Shown: piece after piece, positions 17,656 through 28,565 of the stretch
Layout: each line of letters starts with the position of its first letter
How positions within the stretch are numbered: position 1 is the stretch's first letter
Assembly (NCBI GenBank): GCA_963818855.1
Contig: CAWFUH010000017.1
Coordinates: forward strand, 558,001-622,000
Origin: Bog-159 sp963818855
Lineage (GTDB): Bacteria > Acidobacteriota > Terriglobia > Bryobacterales > Bryobacteraceae
Direction of reading: 5' to 3'
Length of the DNA: 64,000 nt
Program-made: the position numbers and the translations under genes
Notes under the pieces: generated by a model
The model's database searches: none
What the model was told of the DNA's origin: nothing
What the model saw: the letters and a program-made list of their open reading frames with translations, nothing else

Positions 17656-19026
17656 CTACGGGATATATTGTTCGGCGGTCGCCAGGAAGCCTGTTCCAAT
17701 ATCCGTGGCACCGCCGGCTACCAGTGCGGCTCCGCTCTTCAGCAAGACCGCCGCAGCGTTGTTACGGGGGCTCTGCATGCTGTTCGTGTATGCCCACTCG
17801 CCCGAGGAAGGACTGTAGATTTCAGCCGAACTGGTTTCGATGCAGCCGTCATCGTCGCAGTAGTTCACGCCGCCGGCCACCAGAACGGTGCCATTGGGGA
17901 GCACTGTAGCTGTGTGACCTTGCCGTGACATGTGCATGGCACCGGTGGTGGTCCACATGCCGGTCGAAGGCGTGTAGATTTCCGCGCTTCCCGGAATCGA
18001 GGTGCCCAGCAGGCCACCAGATACCAGCACGTCGCCGCTTTGAAGCAGCGAGGCCGTGTGGGAGGCATGGCCGGTGGGCATGGAGTTCGCGGCAGTGAAC
18101 GTGTTGTGTACCGGATCGTAAAGCTCGGCGCTCTGCAAAACTGCTCCGCCGGCGCCACTGCCACCGGCAATCAGCACCAGCCCGCTTGACAGCCCGTTTG
18201 ATAGCCCGTTTGATAGCCCGTTTGATAGAAGGGTGGCTGTATGATTGACGCGCGCAATGAGCATGGCGGCCGCCGGACTCCAGTCGTTGGTCTTCGGATT
18301 GTAGAGTTCCGTAGACGTGCAGGCCAGAGTACCGGTGCAGCCGCCGGTGACCAGCACTTCACCGGAGGGAAGCAGCGCAGCCGCGGCGTACTGGCGCGAT
18401 TGGTTCATGGGTCCGGTGAGGAGCCACTCGTTCTTCTGGGGATTGTAAACTTCGGCTACGTTGTTGCCGCCACCGGCGACCAGGACTCTTCCATCCGCCA
18501 GAATCGTTCCGGTGGCGCCGCTGTGCATGGAGGACATGGCGGGCGCGGGCGACCAGGTATTCGCAGCCGGATCGTAAATATCAGCCGACGTGGCAGGTCC
18601 AGTATCCGCTCCACCCGCCGCCAGCACCTTGCCGTTTGGAAGGAGGGCAAGCACCAGCGAATAGCGCGCGGCGCTCATATTGCCCCCGGGGATCCAGTGG
18701 TGCGGAGCGTCGGTATAACCGAAGCCGGATAGCGGTACGGTTTGTGGACTATTCGGCGCATCGTCCGGAATGGCCATGCTCGCATTCCGGCTACCATCGG
18801 CCCCGGGCGTGAAAACGACGGAAATTGTACAACTGCCCTCGCTTGGGACTGTGGCGTTGATGCAAGATCCCGAGGCGGCGAAGTCGCCCTTAGCCGAGCC
18901 GGTCAGTTGCGGAGCGCCGGGATGGAACGAAAGCGTGCCAAGGTTGGTCACCGTAACGGTTAGCGGCGCGCTGGGCACACCGTTCGGCTGATCGCCGAAT
19001 TCGAGGTTGGCGGGAGAATACGAGAA
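17656..19026 (-). pseudogene. Kelch-repeat protein, C-terminal half after an in-frame TAG
   Basis: The frame continues directly from the upstream kelch gene after a single TAG codon (19027-19029) without any change of phase. It opens with SPANLEFGDQPNGVPSAPLT, a choice-of-anchor/ASPM-type beta domain (TVTVTNLGT, FTPGADGSRNASM) used in acidobacterial kelch proteins. About six kelch blades follow, each with an ATLLPNGKVLVAGG-like strand and a SAEIYDP-like strand. No ribosome site or ATG is seen near its beginning, so independent translation is unlikely unless from a GTG at 18978. It is best read as the lost half of a longer secreted protein. Confidence 0.7.
18181..18228 (+). repeat. Four tandem 12-bp units inside the kelch gene
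   Basis: The unit CCCGTTTGATAG repeats three times exactly and once with two changes (CCCGCTTGACAG). On the coding (minus) strand this gives an SNGL tetrapeptide array within a kelch loop. The unit length of 12 keeps the frame, so copy number can vary without disrupting the protein. Confidence 0.9.
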
Positions 19027-20163
19027 CTACGGGGCTCGCCCGGCGACGTACAGCAGCGACGTTCCGGTGGTCTTCTGTCCGGCCAGCAGGCCGCCCGAAA
19101 CCAGTACAGTGGTGGACGAAAGCGCCGTCAGAGTGGAGTTATAGGTGGAAGGGGATCCAGTGGCGACCCATAAGCCGCTGGCGGGGATGTACAGTTCGGC
19201 CGTGGCGCGCTGGGTCCCTCCTGGGGTGATGCCATTCGCCGCCAGCACGGTTCCATCCGCGAGCAGTGTTGCCGAAGGGTGATCGCGCGCGGTAGTCATA
19301 CTTCCGGTGGCCGTCCAGGACCCAGTTTTCGGATTGAATAATTCAGCGGCCGCGGTTTGGAAGTTGCCGCTGGTGAGCCCGCCGGCTACCAGCACCTGGC
19401 CGTTTGCCAACAGGGTCGCGGAGGCATCGGATCGGAGCAGCGTCATGGCTGTGGTAGGCGCCCAGGACTGGGCGACCGGATCATAGATTTCGGCGCCTAC
19501 GAGAGACGCTGACGGGCAGCCGAGCATGGTGCAACCGCCGATGGCCAGCACCCTGCCGCTGGCCAGCAGGGTAAGAGTGTGGCCTACGCGGGGCGTGGTC
19601 ATGTTCGTGGTGGACGTCCAGGAGTTCGTGGCGGGGGTGTAGATTTCCGCGGTGGCTGTAACGGTGCAGTTCGAATTGGAGCAAGCCTGGCCGCCCGTCA
19701 CCAGAACTGCACCATTCTTCAGCAGCACCGCTGCGTGATCGTACCGGCTGGTTTGTAGTTGGCCCGCCGGCAACCAGGTGCGCGACTGCGGATTAAATCG
19801 TTCGGCCGTGGCGACCGCTATCGCGCAGGTAGCTCCGCATCCGCCGGCGACCAGGGCGCTTCCGCCGGCCAGTGACGTTTGCGTATTGTAGAGGCGGGGC
19901 GTTCCGAGGTTACCCGCGCTGGTCCAGACGGCCGTTTGGGGATCATAGGTTTCGCTCGAGTCCGTGGGACAAGCGCGCACGGCGCAGCCGCCGGCGGCTA
20001 CTACTACACCGGATGTCAGGAGAGTGGCGGTGTGCTGGTCCCGTGGAACGTTCATCGTGCCGGTTACCGACCATGTGTCGGGCGCTGCTCCTAGAGCGGG
20101 CCAAACAGCCGAAACGGCTCCGCAAACGCCCAGTATCGCGCGAAACCTTTGCGAGCTTCTCAT
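19027..20163 (-). CDS. Secreted kelch-repeat protein, N-terminal half ended by amber codon
   Basis: The ATG at 20163 is chosen because a GGAGG lies 6-10 bp upstream; the longer open frame lacks such a site. A signal peptide (RFRAILGVCGAVSAVWPALGA) precedes about seven kelch blades of the DQHTATLLTSGVVVAAGGC / SSETYDPQTAVWTSAG type. Several blades hold Cys pairs, suggesting disulfides. The frame stops at TAG (19027) in the linker where homologues would continue, and downstream sequence continues the same protein in frame. The product would be a truncated beta-propeller. Confidence 0.7.
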   Translation of the reverse strand: MRSSQRFRAILGVCGAVSAVWPALGAAPDTWSVTGTMNVPRDQHTATLLTSGVVVAAGGCAVRACPTDSSETYDPQTAVWTSAGNLGTPRLYNTQTSLAGGSALVAGGCGATCAIAVATAERFNPQSRTWLPAGQLQTSRYDHAAVLLKNGAVLVTGGQACSNSNCTVTATAEIYTPATNSWTSTTNMTTPRVGHTLTLLASGRVLAIGGCTMLGCPSASLVGAEIYDPVAQSWAPTTAMTLLRSDASATLLANGQVLVAGGLTSGNFQTAAAELFNPKTGSWTATGSMTTARDHPSATLLADGTVLAANGITPGGTQRATAELYIPASGLWVATGSPSTYNSTLTALSSTTVLVSGGLLAGQKTTGTSLLYVAGRAP

Positions 20164-20269
20164 TAAATCCTCCGGTAGCGTCGGCCGGGAGTGCGGCCGC
20201 CCGCTGTCTGAGGAAGTATCCCATGAAGGGTGAGTCCCTGCAATGGCCAAACGGAGTAAGCGTGTAAGG

Positions 20270-20979
20270 GGGGCTGCTGGTCGGGTGGGATGCCGCAGAC
20301 TGGAAAGTTATCCATCCGCTTATGGAGGCCGGCAAAATGCCCAACGTCCGGTGTCTCGTCGAAAACGGCGCCATGGGGCAGATCGCCACGCTGCATCCGC
20401 CTCTCTCGCCGATGCTGTGGACTTCAATCCCACCGGAAACCGGCCGCTCAAGCATGGCATCGACGGCTTCTCCGAACCAGCCCGGGACGGACGCGGCGTG
20501 CAGCTGGTCACGAACCTTTCGCGAAAATCGAAAGCGCTGTGGAACATTCTCAACCAGAACGGTCTCCGCAGCATCGTGATTGTCGTGATTGGCTGGTGGC
20601 CCAGCCATCCCGCCTAGCCGATCGACGGCGTGATGGTTTCGGACCATTACCACCGCGCCTATAAGCCGGTCGACGAGGGTTGGCCGCTGCCGGCCAATGC
20701 GGTTCACCCCCCCGGAACCTAGCCAAGACTCTGGCCGATTTGCGCATGCATCCCGACCTGCTGACACCGGGGATGGTGGGGCCGTTCATTCCCCTGGCGA
20801 GGGAGATCTACCAGGATAAGGACAACCGTCTGGCGGTGTGCATGCAGACGCTCGCGGAATGCATGAGCATGCATGCCGCCGCAATTTGGCTGCTGGACAA
20901 CCAGCCGTGGGATTTCTTCGCGGTCTATTTCGACGCCATCGATCACTTTTGCCACGGGTTCGCCAATCTGGGAAAATAG
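20270..20979 (+). pseudogene. Alkaline phosphatase-superfamily phosphodiesterase, degraded
   Basis: Three reading frames together spell one protein. They begin with LLVGWDAADWKVIHPLMEAG and ENGAMGQIATLHPPLSPMLW, then in another frame RPLKHGIDGFSEPARDGRG and SRKSKALWNILNQNGLRS, then ELAKTLADLR-like text ending with WDFFAVYFDAIDHFCHG. This is the N-terminal half of the type I phosphodiesterase/nucleotide pyrophosphatase family found in acidobacteria. There are at least two frameshifts plus an internal stop (HPA*), and the C-terminal half is missing. It cannot make an active enzyme. Confidence 0.75.
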
Positions 20980-21072
20980 CCGCAGGGGATGCCCACTCCA
21001 CGTTGCGACGCGCTCAGTCGCGAAGGAATAGCGATTGCGGGCTGGGATATACTCAAGCGGATAGGGGGTACC

Positions 21073-22098
21073 ATGCGCAACATTGCAACCGTCCTCACGC
21101 TGGCTGCAGCGACGGCGCTCGTCGCACAGTCCACGTCGTCTTACCGCATAACACATACCTACACGTTGGGCGGAGATGGCCGCTGGGACTACATCGTGCC
21201 CGATCCCCCAGATCACCGTCTGTTTATCGCCCGACAGAATCGCGTGATAGTTGTCGACGAAGACCACGGGACGCTGCTCGGCGAAGTCACCGGCATCCAG
21301 GGCGCGCACGGAACCGCGCTGGTGCTTTCCACGGGCCACGGATTCGCTACCTCGGGTAACGACCAGTCCGTGGTTATGTTCGATCTGAAGAGCTTCAAGG
21401 TCCTCGGCCGGATCAAGGCCGCTGAAGATGCCGATGCGATCATCTACGACAGCGCATCGAATCGCGTTTTCACTTTTAATGGCGACGCGCACTCCTCGAC
21501 GGTGATCGACCCGCGTGCGGGGACGCTGATCACGAACATTCCACTCGGTGGCAAACCGGAATATGGTGCGTCAGCCGCCGACGGCAAGGTGTACGCAAAC
21601 CTTACCGACACGAGCGAAGTGGTTGAGATCGACGCGAAGACAGCGACCGTGGCTCGGCGCTGGTCGGCCGCGCCGTGCAAGCAACCAGTCTCGATGGCCA
21701 TAGATACCGCTCACCATCGGCTGTTCAGCGGGTGCCGCAGCGGCGTGATGGCGGTCTCCGACTATCAGACCGGCAAGGTGGTCACAACGCTCCCGATCGG
21801 CACCGGTGTGGATGGCGCCGGGTTCGATGCGGCGTCAGGCAACGCGTTTGCCTCGAATGCGAACGGCACGCTAACCGTGATTCATCAGGACACTCCGGAC
21901 CAATACCACGTGGTCGAGAACGTGCAGACGCCGCAAGGAGCACGCAACATGGGGCTCGACCCGACGAATCATCGCGTGTTCATCGTCTCCGCCAAGTTTG
22001 GACCGATGCCGGCGGGTGCGCCTGGCGGGGGCCGGCCGCCGGTGCTGCCCGGATCATTTACATTGATGGTGATCGAGCACGACTCAACAGCGCGCTGA
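21073..22098 (+). CDS. Secreted YVTN-type beta-propeller protein, 341 aa
   Basis: The ATG at 21073 follows a GGGGG ribosome site and gives a signal peptide (MRNIATVLTLAAATALVA). The mature protein shows repeated blades of about 40 residues, for example DHRLFIARQNRVIVVDEDHG, TGHGFATSGNDQSVVMFDLK, AHHRLFSGCRSGVMAVSDYQ and TNHRVFIVSAKFGPMPAG. This is the lactonase-like/YVTN propeller pattern common in secreted acidobacterial proteins. It may act as a binding scaffold; no catalytic residues can be assigned. Confidence 0.75.
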   Translation: MRNIATVLTLAAATALVAQSTSSYRITHTYTLGGDGRWDYIVPDPPDHRLFIARQNRVIVVDEDHGTLLGEVTGIQGAHGTALVLSTGHGFATSGNDQSVVMFDLKSFKVLGRIKAAEDADAIIYDSASNRVFTFNGDAHSSTVIDPRAGTLITNIPLGGKPEYGASAADGKVYANLTDTSEVVEIDAKTATVARRWSAAPCKQPVSMAIDTAHHRLFSGCRSGVMAVSDYQTGKVVTTLPIGTGVDGAGFDAASGNAFASNANGTLTVIHQDTPDQYHVVENVQTPQGARNMGLDPTNHRVFIVSAKFGPMPAGAPGGGRPPVLPGSFTLMVIEHDSTAR

Positions 22099-22279
22099 CC
22101 GGAGGAGGCGCCGGCTGACCGACGGGATCCCTCGCCAAGCCGTTGCGCTGTAAACATAGGCGATGGTGCACGGTACGGTGCAATAGCCGCGGTCGACAGA
22201 GGGTCACCGAGCAGCTGAGGACCAGCGGAGGAGCATTCGCAAACACCGCCGCTAGCCGCAGCGTCCTGTATCAACCTGC

Positions 22280-23089
22280 TCATCCATCTGCGCTGCATCT
22301 TTCGATGAGCTGGCTTGGACACAACAGCTTCCTGATCTCGCGCATCTGATCCGCCGCGAGGACGTTGCACGTCGCCCCAGAAGGCTGCCACGCGCTCTCA
22401 CGACACAACAGGATCAACTGCTCCAACAGGAATTTCTCCGCTGCCGTTTTTCTCAATCGCTTTCTGGAATCGGCGACCGCCGGGGCAAACCAGGCTTTTC
22501 GCGAGCTATCTGTGCCCACCAACGCGCCGTTGACCACCGTCTCCAGGATGGCCCGGTCGTAATAGGTTCGCCCGCGGCTGTAATAAGCCTCTGCACTTGT
22601 CGGATCGAGAGCTATGGCCTGATCGTGATCCTTGATCGCAAGGCCGAACAAGCGCTCGTATTCTTCAGCGGGGATCAGCTTGAAAGCCCGGCTATAGCGG
22701 GCCTTCTCCGAATAAGCGCTGGCTCGCTTGCTATATGCCGCCGCGCGGTGGACATTATCGCGAGCGCTTTCGATAGCCCGCGTGATGTCGCGCTCGTAAC
22801 GTTTCATCTGCCGCGAACAGAAAGACGACGGACACGCACAACTGTCTAAGGTATATTCGACGACGCTATCGTCGGTCCGTCCCCAGCGTTCCGAGGCTAG
22901 CACACATTCTAACGGACAAATCCAAGGCGTTTCGATGTTCTCCTTAGTTAGGGCTGTGCCAACCGGGTTTCGTGCCCGTATAAGACCCACCATGAGCATG
23001 AGGCCAAGCAGCTTGGCCACTACTTTCACAATAGAAACGCGCAGGCTCATTGGAGCGCTTTTGCAAACGACACCGCAGACAGGCGACAC
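22280..23089 (-). CDS. TPR-like protein of unknown function, up to 269 aa
   Basis: The N-terminus has a hydrophobic segment (VVAKLLGLMLMVGLI), so it may be a membrane anchor or signal. A Cys-rich stretch follows (CPLECVLA, CACPSSFC). The second half shows TPR-like helices, including YERLFGLAIKDHDQAIALDP and AEAYYSRGRTYYDRAI. The start may be the ATG at 23050 (MSLRVSIVKVV) instead of 23089. I do not recognise a specific family. It lies between a beta-propeller gene and a cytochrome-like gene and has no obvious operon partner. Confidence 0.5.
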   Translation of the reverse strand: MSPVCGVVCKSAPMSLRVSIVKVVAKLLGLMLMVGLIRARNPVGTALTKENIETPWICPLECVLASERWGRTDDSVVEYTLDSCACPSSFCSRQMKRYERDITRAIESARDNVHRAAAYSKRASAYSEKARYSRAFKLIPAEEYERLFGLAIKDHDQAIALDPTSAEAYYSRGRTYYDRAILETVVNGALVGTDSSRKAWFAPAVADSRKRLRKTAAEKFLLEQLILLCRESAWQPSGATCNVLAADQMREIRKLLCPSQLIERCSADG

Positions 23090-23205
23090 AATTCGAACGA
23101 CGAACGACGGCGTTATTTGCCATTATCGTCCTGGCGAACGGTCTGGTGACGACCAAACCTAGCGCAGAGTCGTGCAGCTCGGTTTCTGCAAATGCAGTGG
23201 GCGGC

Positions 23206-24549
23206 CTATTTCTGGCTTGCCGGCGCGACGAAAGCCGTCTGGAGAGGCGGCACGGCGATATCCGAAGGCTCGATGCCAGCGGGCAGGGCCACCCGCATGA
23301 ACGCCATGTTCATCTCCTCCCAGGTCTGATCTCCCCAGTACACGTCCGCCTTGGGATTGGGGTTATTCGGGTTGTTCGCGGAGTTGTCGAAGAAAGCGAC
23401 GCATTCCAGCCGCGTACCTCTCGGCAACAGGCGAGGCTTCGCCAGCACATAGCTCATCTGCCAGTTGAAATCGTAGTGGGGCAAGCCGAGCAACACTTCC
23501 GACTCGCCGTTCGGATACACAGCGCGAAGCTGCAATGCCTTGCCTCGCAGATGCATGTGCGGCCAGAGCGAAAGAACCGTCATGTCCTCTCTCAGGGTCA
23601 CCCTGGTATCCACCCGGTGGTTGGCGGCTCCGGCGGGGATCCTGAAATTAAAATTGGCGGTCCCGACCTCGGTTACGCGCATCTGCGGAGGCCGCTTAGC
23701 GAAGATCAATCCGACGCGGCTACGATCTGTCTGAGGCTTGCCCGTGGTCGTGTAATGTACCTCTATCACCAGGTCGGACCCCGCTCTGACCAGCAGGGCT
23801 TGGCCAGGCTGTAACTCGACGGGATCACCCCCCGGCACAAAGGCGGCCAACTCCTCCGCGCCGATATCCGGACCGGCCAGCACCCCGTTCCCGTCGTCTT
23901 TGGGAGGCTCTTTCGGATGCTGTCGCTCCTCAGATGTTTGCGGGTCCGGCTCCATGAAAGCCTTCGAACCGGGCGCCCGCGAGAATATCCGTATGTGATG
24001 GACGACGGCAGGATTTCCAGGGCGGCCTTCGACCGCCTGGATCCATTTATCCTCCGTGAATTTAGTCGGTACCGGGAAATACTGCCAGGCGATCTCGCCG
24101 GATGCCGGGACATGAAACTCCTCCGGCATTTCGAGTATGAGGTCGGGATTGCCGATCCGCCATCCCTGCACAAACGCAACCGGCTTTGGAGCATCCTTCG
24201 GATCTCCTGCAGGCGCGCCCTGATCCACCCACGCGATCAGGGTATCGATCTGCTGTTGGGACAGCCTGTTGTCGTTGGAAAACGTGCCAGGCGCGGCGTC
24301 GGCGAACCACGGCGGCATTTTTCGTGTCAAGACGGCCTCTCGAATAGCCTTCGCCCAAGGCCGCACTTCCTGATAAGCCGCCATGGAAAACGGCGCGACT
24401 TCCCCGGCGCGATGACAGACCTGACATCGCTGTTGCAGGATAGGCTGCACATCTCTGTGGAACGTGACCGCACGCGCGGGGCCGGCCTGCATTGTCGAAG
24501 CACCAAGTGACACGCAGGCGGCCAGCGCGGTGGAAAACCCCGAGCCCAT
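23206..24549 (-). CDS. Cytochrome c / copper monooxygenase-like secreted protein, 447 aa
   Basis: A signal peptide is followed by a heme-binding CQVCHRAG motif within a planctomycete/acidobacterial cytochrome-c-like domain (FHRDVQPILQQRC...MPPWFADAAP). The C-terminal two thirds resemble a type II ascorbate-dependent copper monooxygenase (PHM-like) fold: PAVVHHIRIF and LWPHMHLRGKALQL supply candidate copper His pairs, and YVLAKPRLLPRGTRLECVAFFDNS follows. The combination is known in acidobacterial genomes, where the substrate is not established. It is probably periplasmic. It stands alone on the minus strand. Confidence 0.75.
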   Translation of the reverse strand: MGSGFSTALAACVSLGASTMQAGPARAVTFHRDVQPILQQRCQVCHRAGEVAPFSMAAYQEVRPWAKAIREAVLTRKMPPWFADAAPGTFSNDNRLSQQQIDTLIAWVDQGAPAGDPKDAPKPVAFVQGWRIGNPDLILEMPEEFHVPASGEIAWQYFPVPTKFTEDKWIQAVEGRPGNPAVVHHIRIFSRAPGSKAFMEPDPQTSEERQHPKEPPKDDGNGVLAGPDIGAEELAAFVPGGDPVELQPGQALLVRAGSDLVIEVHYTTTGKPQTDRSRVGLIFAKRPPQMRVTEVGTANFNFRIPAGAANHRVDTRVTLREDMTVLSLWPHMHLRGKALQLRAVYPNGESEVLLGLPHYDFNWQMSYVLAKPRLLPRGTRLECVAFFDNSANNPNNPNPKADVYWGDQTWEEMNMAFMRVALPAGIEPSDIAVPPLQTAFVAPASQK

Positions 24550-24841
24550 GATCCCTCCTTAGCTGATGGCTGACCCTTAGCCGGGAATTCCGTTCTGCAA
24601 CCCCCAGCCAGCATCGATTGTACATTAGCTTAACCCAAAAGCGTTTGCCCTCATGAACCTGGCCCGCTGATTGTGATTATAAGCTATCCTGGAACGTCAC
24701 TGGAGCAGAGCGCCGCGCGACCCTATGGAAAGTTCTGAACGAACCCCTTCCGACTGCTCCTCGTAAGATCCCGCATCAAGGCAAATCGGCTTCCGGGAAC
24801 GTTAAGTACATATCGGTAGCGGCTTTCGCGAGCAAGTATTG

Positions 24842-27340
24842 CTACTTTTTGGTTGCGTCGGTGCGCTTCTTCCAATCTCCGGCTTTCACAAACGAAATGT
24901 CCTCGGGTTTGATGTGGGTTTTCAGCGCCTGGTGGATCTGTTCGGCCGTCAAGTTTCCGACCTTCGTCTCAAGATCTGCGTCCCATGCGAGGGTACGGTC
25001 ATTGTAATCGTGCGAGGCCAGCGAGCCCACTAGGGACGCATCCTCGGCGCGGTTCACCTGCCTCCCTTGCAGCCATCCGGACTTAGCAGGGGCCAACTCT
25101 TCCGCTGTGAATCCGTCCTTGAGGGCCTTTGAAATCTCCTCCAAGACAGCCGATTGTACCTTCGCGACGTTCTGCGGCGCCGCAATCGCCGATACGCGGA
25201 CGCTTGCGTTCTCCTCCTTATCCGACGCCGTGAACTGAGATCGAATGCCGTAGCTCAAGCCTTCCTTCTGCCGCACGCGCAGGCGGGAACTCAGCGGACG
25301 CTGCACCCAGCATGTAGTTTCCCAGCACCATGGCGGGGTAGTCCGTATGATCATCCTGCATGGGCAGACGCAGTCCCGCCGTGAATACAGCGTTCGCTTT
25401 GTCCGGTGCTTCGATACTCTTGTCTGCCGGCTCGATTTTTCGATAGGAGTAAAGGATCCTCTCGTAGGGGGCGGAAGTCTTCCATGCGCCGAATAAGTCC
25501 TTAAGCTGGCTTGCCGCGACATCCGCATCGAAGTCGCCAACGATTGCCGCTTCGCCATGTGAGGCGATCACGAACGTCGCGTAGAAACCCCGCGCTTCGT
25601 CGAGCTTCACCTTGTTGAGATCTTCAATCTCCTCATCGGCCGTCATCGCCGAGCGGACATCGCTTCTGGGAAACGGATAGACCAGGCGTTGAATCCCCGT
25701 CGATGCCAGATCTTGCGGCTCGGATTTGTAATACTTTGCATCCGTGCGTCTGTGCTTCCGTATGTTCTCGAACTCCTGCTCCGGGAACGTGGGCTCGCGT
25801 AAGACCTCCGCCACTAACTTCAGGACGGCTGGCAAGGTATCAAGTACAGTCTCAATATTCACGGTGAGTCCCTCCGCACCGCCGCGGATGTTCACCGTCG
25901 CTTTCATTCTGTCAAACTCATCCTGGATCTGTTGCCGGTTGTGTTCCTTCGTTCCGCGGATGAGCGCTTCCACAGCCATCGAGCCGGGCGTGTCCTGGCC
26001 CATCAGGGAACTCACCGTCCCGTAGTGCAGGCTGACAATTGCACGTACCGCGGATCCGCGCGTTTTCTTCGAAAGAAGAGAAACCTTCATGCCATTCGCC
26101 AAGCGCATCCGCTTCACGCGGGCTTCGATATTAGCGGGAGCGGAATCGAAGACTTCGCCCTCGCTCATCAAGGCCTCGCCCTTGTAATCCTTGACCAATG
26201 CCTCCACATCCGGCCGGCGCGGAATCTCGGCCAGGTCCGGATTTGCGTCGGGGATAAACTCGCCGACCGTGCGGTTCGAGCTCTTGAAATAGGTGGCTGC
26301 CACACGCTTCACGTCGTCTGGAGTCACTTCCTTCAAACGGTCACGGTAGAGGTAAAGCAAACGCCAGTCGCCGGTTGCGGCCCATTCGCTCATGAACAGA
26401 CCGATCCGTTCGGAGTTTCTCAACTGCAAGGTCCAGATTCTTCAGCAAACGCGTCTTGGCGCGATCTACTTCTTCCTTGCTGGGGGGCTCCTTGGCCAGG
26501 GTCTCTACTGTCGCTTCGATAACGTTACGGGCGTCGTCAATCGAGTCCTGCTTCGAAAGAAATGCGCCAAAAAACGCCAGTCCCGGCTCTCTTGACTGCC
26601 TGTCGAAGCCCATCACCTGTGATGCTTTCTTGTTGTCCACCAGCGCTTTATAGATGGCGACCCGAAGGGTTGTCGCTTAACAGGTTCGTGATCACCTGGA
26701 CTACAGCGAAATCCTTGTCGCTGGCCGCGGGAACGTGATAGGCGCTGAAAACGCCTTGATTTTCGCCTACGCGCCGGACGGTCACTTCGCGTTCGCCGTC
26801 CTACGTCGGTTCCTCCGCGTAAGTCTCTTCCAGCTTTCGCTCAGGCTTGGGGATCTGGCCAAAGGAAGCGGCGATCAGCGGCACCAGTTTGGCCTCGTCC
26901 ACTTTCCCCGCGACCGTGAGCACCGCGTTGTCGGGCTGATAGAACTTCTGGTAGAAGGCCTTGAGCTTGCCGATAGGCACATTCTCGATGTCGGAGCGGT
27001 TGCCTATGACGGCGCGTCCGTATGGGTGCCACACGTAGGCGGCGGCCATCGTTTTTTCCATCAGAACGCGGAAGGGGTCGTTCTCGCCCGATTCGAATTC
27101 GTTCCGGACCACGGTCATTTCGGTGTCCAGCGCCTCCTTCTTAATGAAGGAGTTGACCATGCGGTCCGACTCCAGATCGAGCGCCCACTTGAGATTTTCG
27201 TTGCTAGCCTGGAATGTCTCGAAGTAGTTCGTGCGATCCGCTGCGGTGGTGCCGTTAAATTGTGCGCCGTGCGCGGTCAACTCGGCGGTAACGTTCGTAT
27301 GGCCGGAACTGCACGAAGCGCATCCGGGCGGGAATGGACC
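24842..27340 (-). pseudogene. M16 family metallopeptidase, heavily degraded
   Basis: Four frames on the minus strand make up one M16 (insulinase/pitrilysin) double-domain protein: ELTAHGAQFNGTTAADRTNYFET (26.8-27.3 kb), NKKASQVMGFDRQSREPGLA, KRMRLANGMKVSLLSKKTRG, and REKEGLSYGIRS-like text near 25.3 kb. There are at least three frameshifts and one amber codon (after YAEEPT near 26801). The N-terminal HxxEH zinc site expected just before HTNVTAELTAHG is missing, so even the most complete part could not bind zinc. In acidobacteria such genes usually encode periplasmic or outer-membrane processing proteases. Confidence 0.8.
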
Positions 27341-27373
27341 TGGTGATTCTCCCAGATGCGTCCGTGTGTCTGG

Positions 27374-28480
27374 CTACTCGTAAGTGAAGATGACGTGATA
27401 CTCCCCGCTGGTCAGGCGGAACGCTCTTTCGTCAACATGCAGCTTAATGTCCACGGGCACTCCGTTTAAGGCTCCCTGCAGATTAAGCAAATTTCTTGCT
27501 TGCTGCTGGATCGCGAAGTGCGCCTTCCACTTCGGATCGTCTGAGTCGCTCAACTCGAGCTCGGTGCGGCCCTTACTCAGCGAAAAGCTCACCCAGTCTA
27601 AAACCCCGCTTTGAAGCTGAAGTACGGCTTCCCCGGTTCGCTCAATCATGAGCTTTCTCCAGTGATCGTCCCCGGGCCGCAGATGTAACTCGGCAGCCAA
27701 CTTATCGGTGAAAAGCGGTTGCGAGTTACCGGACAGTTTGAACTGGTCAACCTCCCACGCCCCGAAAAGCGGAACGTCTCGAGTCTCGGCTTGGCGAGCT
27801 GCATAGCGGCGCGTTGTTCCGATCAGGCATAAAGCGAAGAAACAGGCTGCCAGTCCCGCCTGAGCCAGCTGAGCCCACTTCACCACCCTCGTGCTACGGG
27901 AGAGTGGGCTTTCGCTGCGGCGTTGTACCGTGCGATTCAGAACCAGCATTTTGACGAGCCGTGGGAATTCGGGCGATGCCAAATAAATCGCGAGAAGCAG
28001 TAGTTGCAGAGAAAATGACTTGACGGGCACGTCGTAAAAGACATTCAGGGCGAAGACGTTCGTCATCACGGCGACCGCCAGTAGTGCCCCTGGTGACCTT
28101 AGCTTTGGGGTTATCAGCATAACGCCGGCGAGCGTTTCGAGAACACCGCTGAATATCGTGTACGGCTTGGAAGTGGCCATAAACAACCACAACATTGAGA
28201 AGGGTGTCAGGTCACCAACGCTGCCGACCAGCCTGCTGGCCGTAAGCTCCCCAAATTGTAGCGGCACCACTTTATCGAGTCCGTACCCCATCATCGTTAC
28301 CCCGAGAGCAAGTTGCGCATAAAGTCTCAGCCACTGGCTCAGCTTCGAGTAGTTCGCAGCTTTACGGCGGACCAGGGTCCAGACAAGCGCAACGAGTAGT
28401 GCGATCAGGGCATAGGTGAAGAACTGCAAGTAGTCGGAGAGGGAATCTCCGGAGCTAATCGCCTGGAACTTGAAATTCTT
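27374..28480 (-). pseudogene. DoxX-like membrane protein, 5' end removed by an ISL3 insertion
   Basis: The coding frame is open from the insertion boundary at 28480 (KNFKFQAISSGDSLSDYLQF) to the stop at 27374. It has four or more hydrophobic helices (TYALIALLVALVWTLV, FSMLWLFMATSKPYTIFSGV, ALLAVAVMTNVFALNVF), as in DoxX/DoxD-like proteins, and a soluble C-terminal domain (DVPLFGAWEVDQFKL...GEYHVIFTYE). An internal ATG at 28429 could give a shorter protein but lacks the first helices. The missing 5' part sits inverted between the two ISL3 copies at 30138-30236. Confidence 0.75.
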
Positions 28481-28565
28481 GCCTCGTCAGGAGAATTTGT
28501 GGGTGATTTGACGGGTTTAGCGGAGTGGGTGTCCGAGGAATCGGAGGAATTTACGGCAGGTGGTA

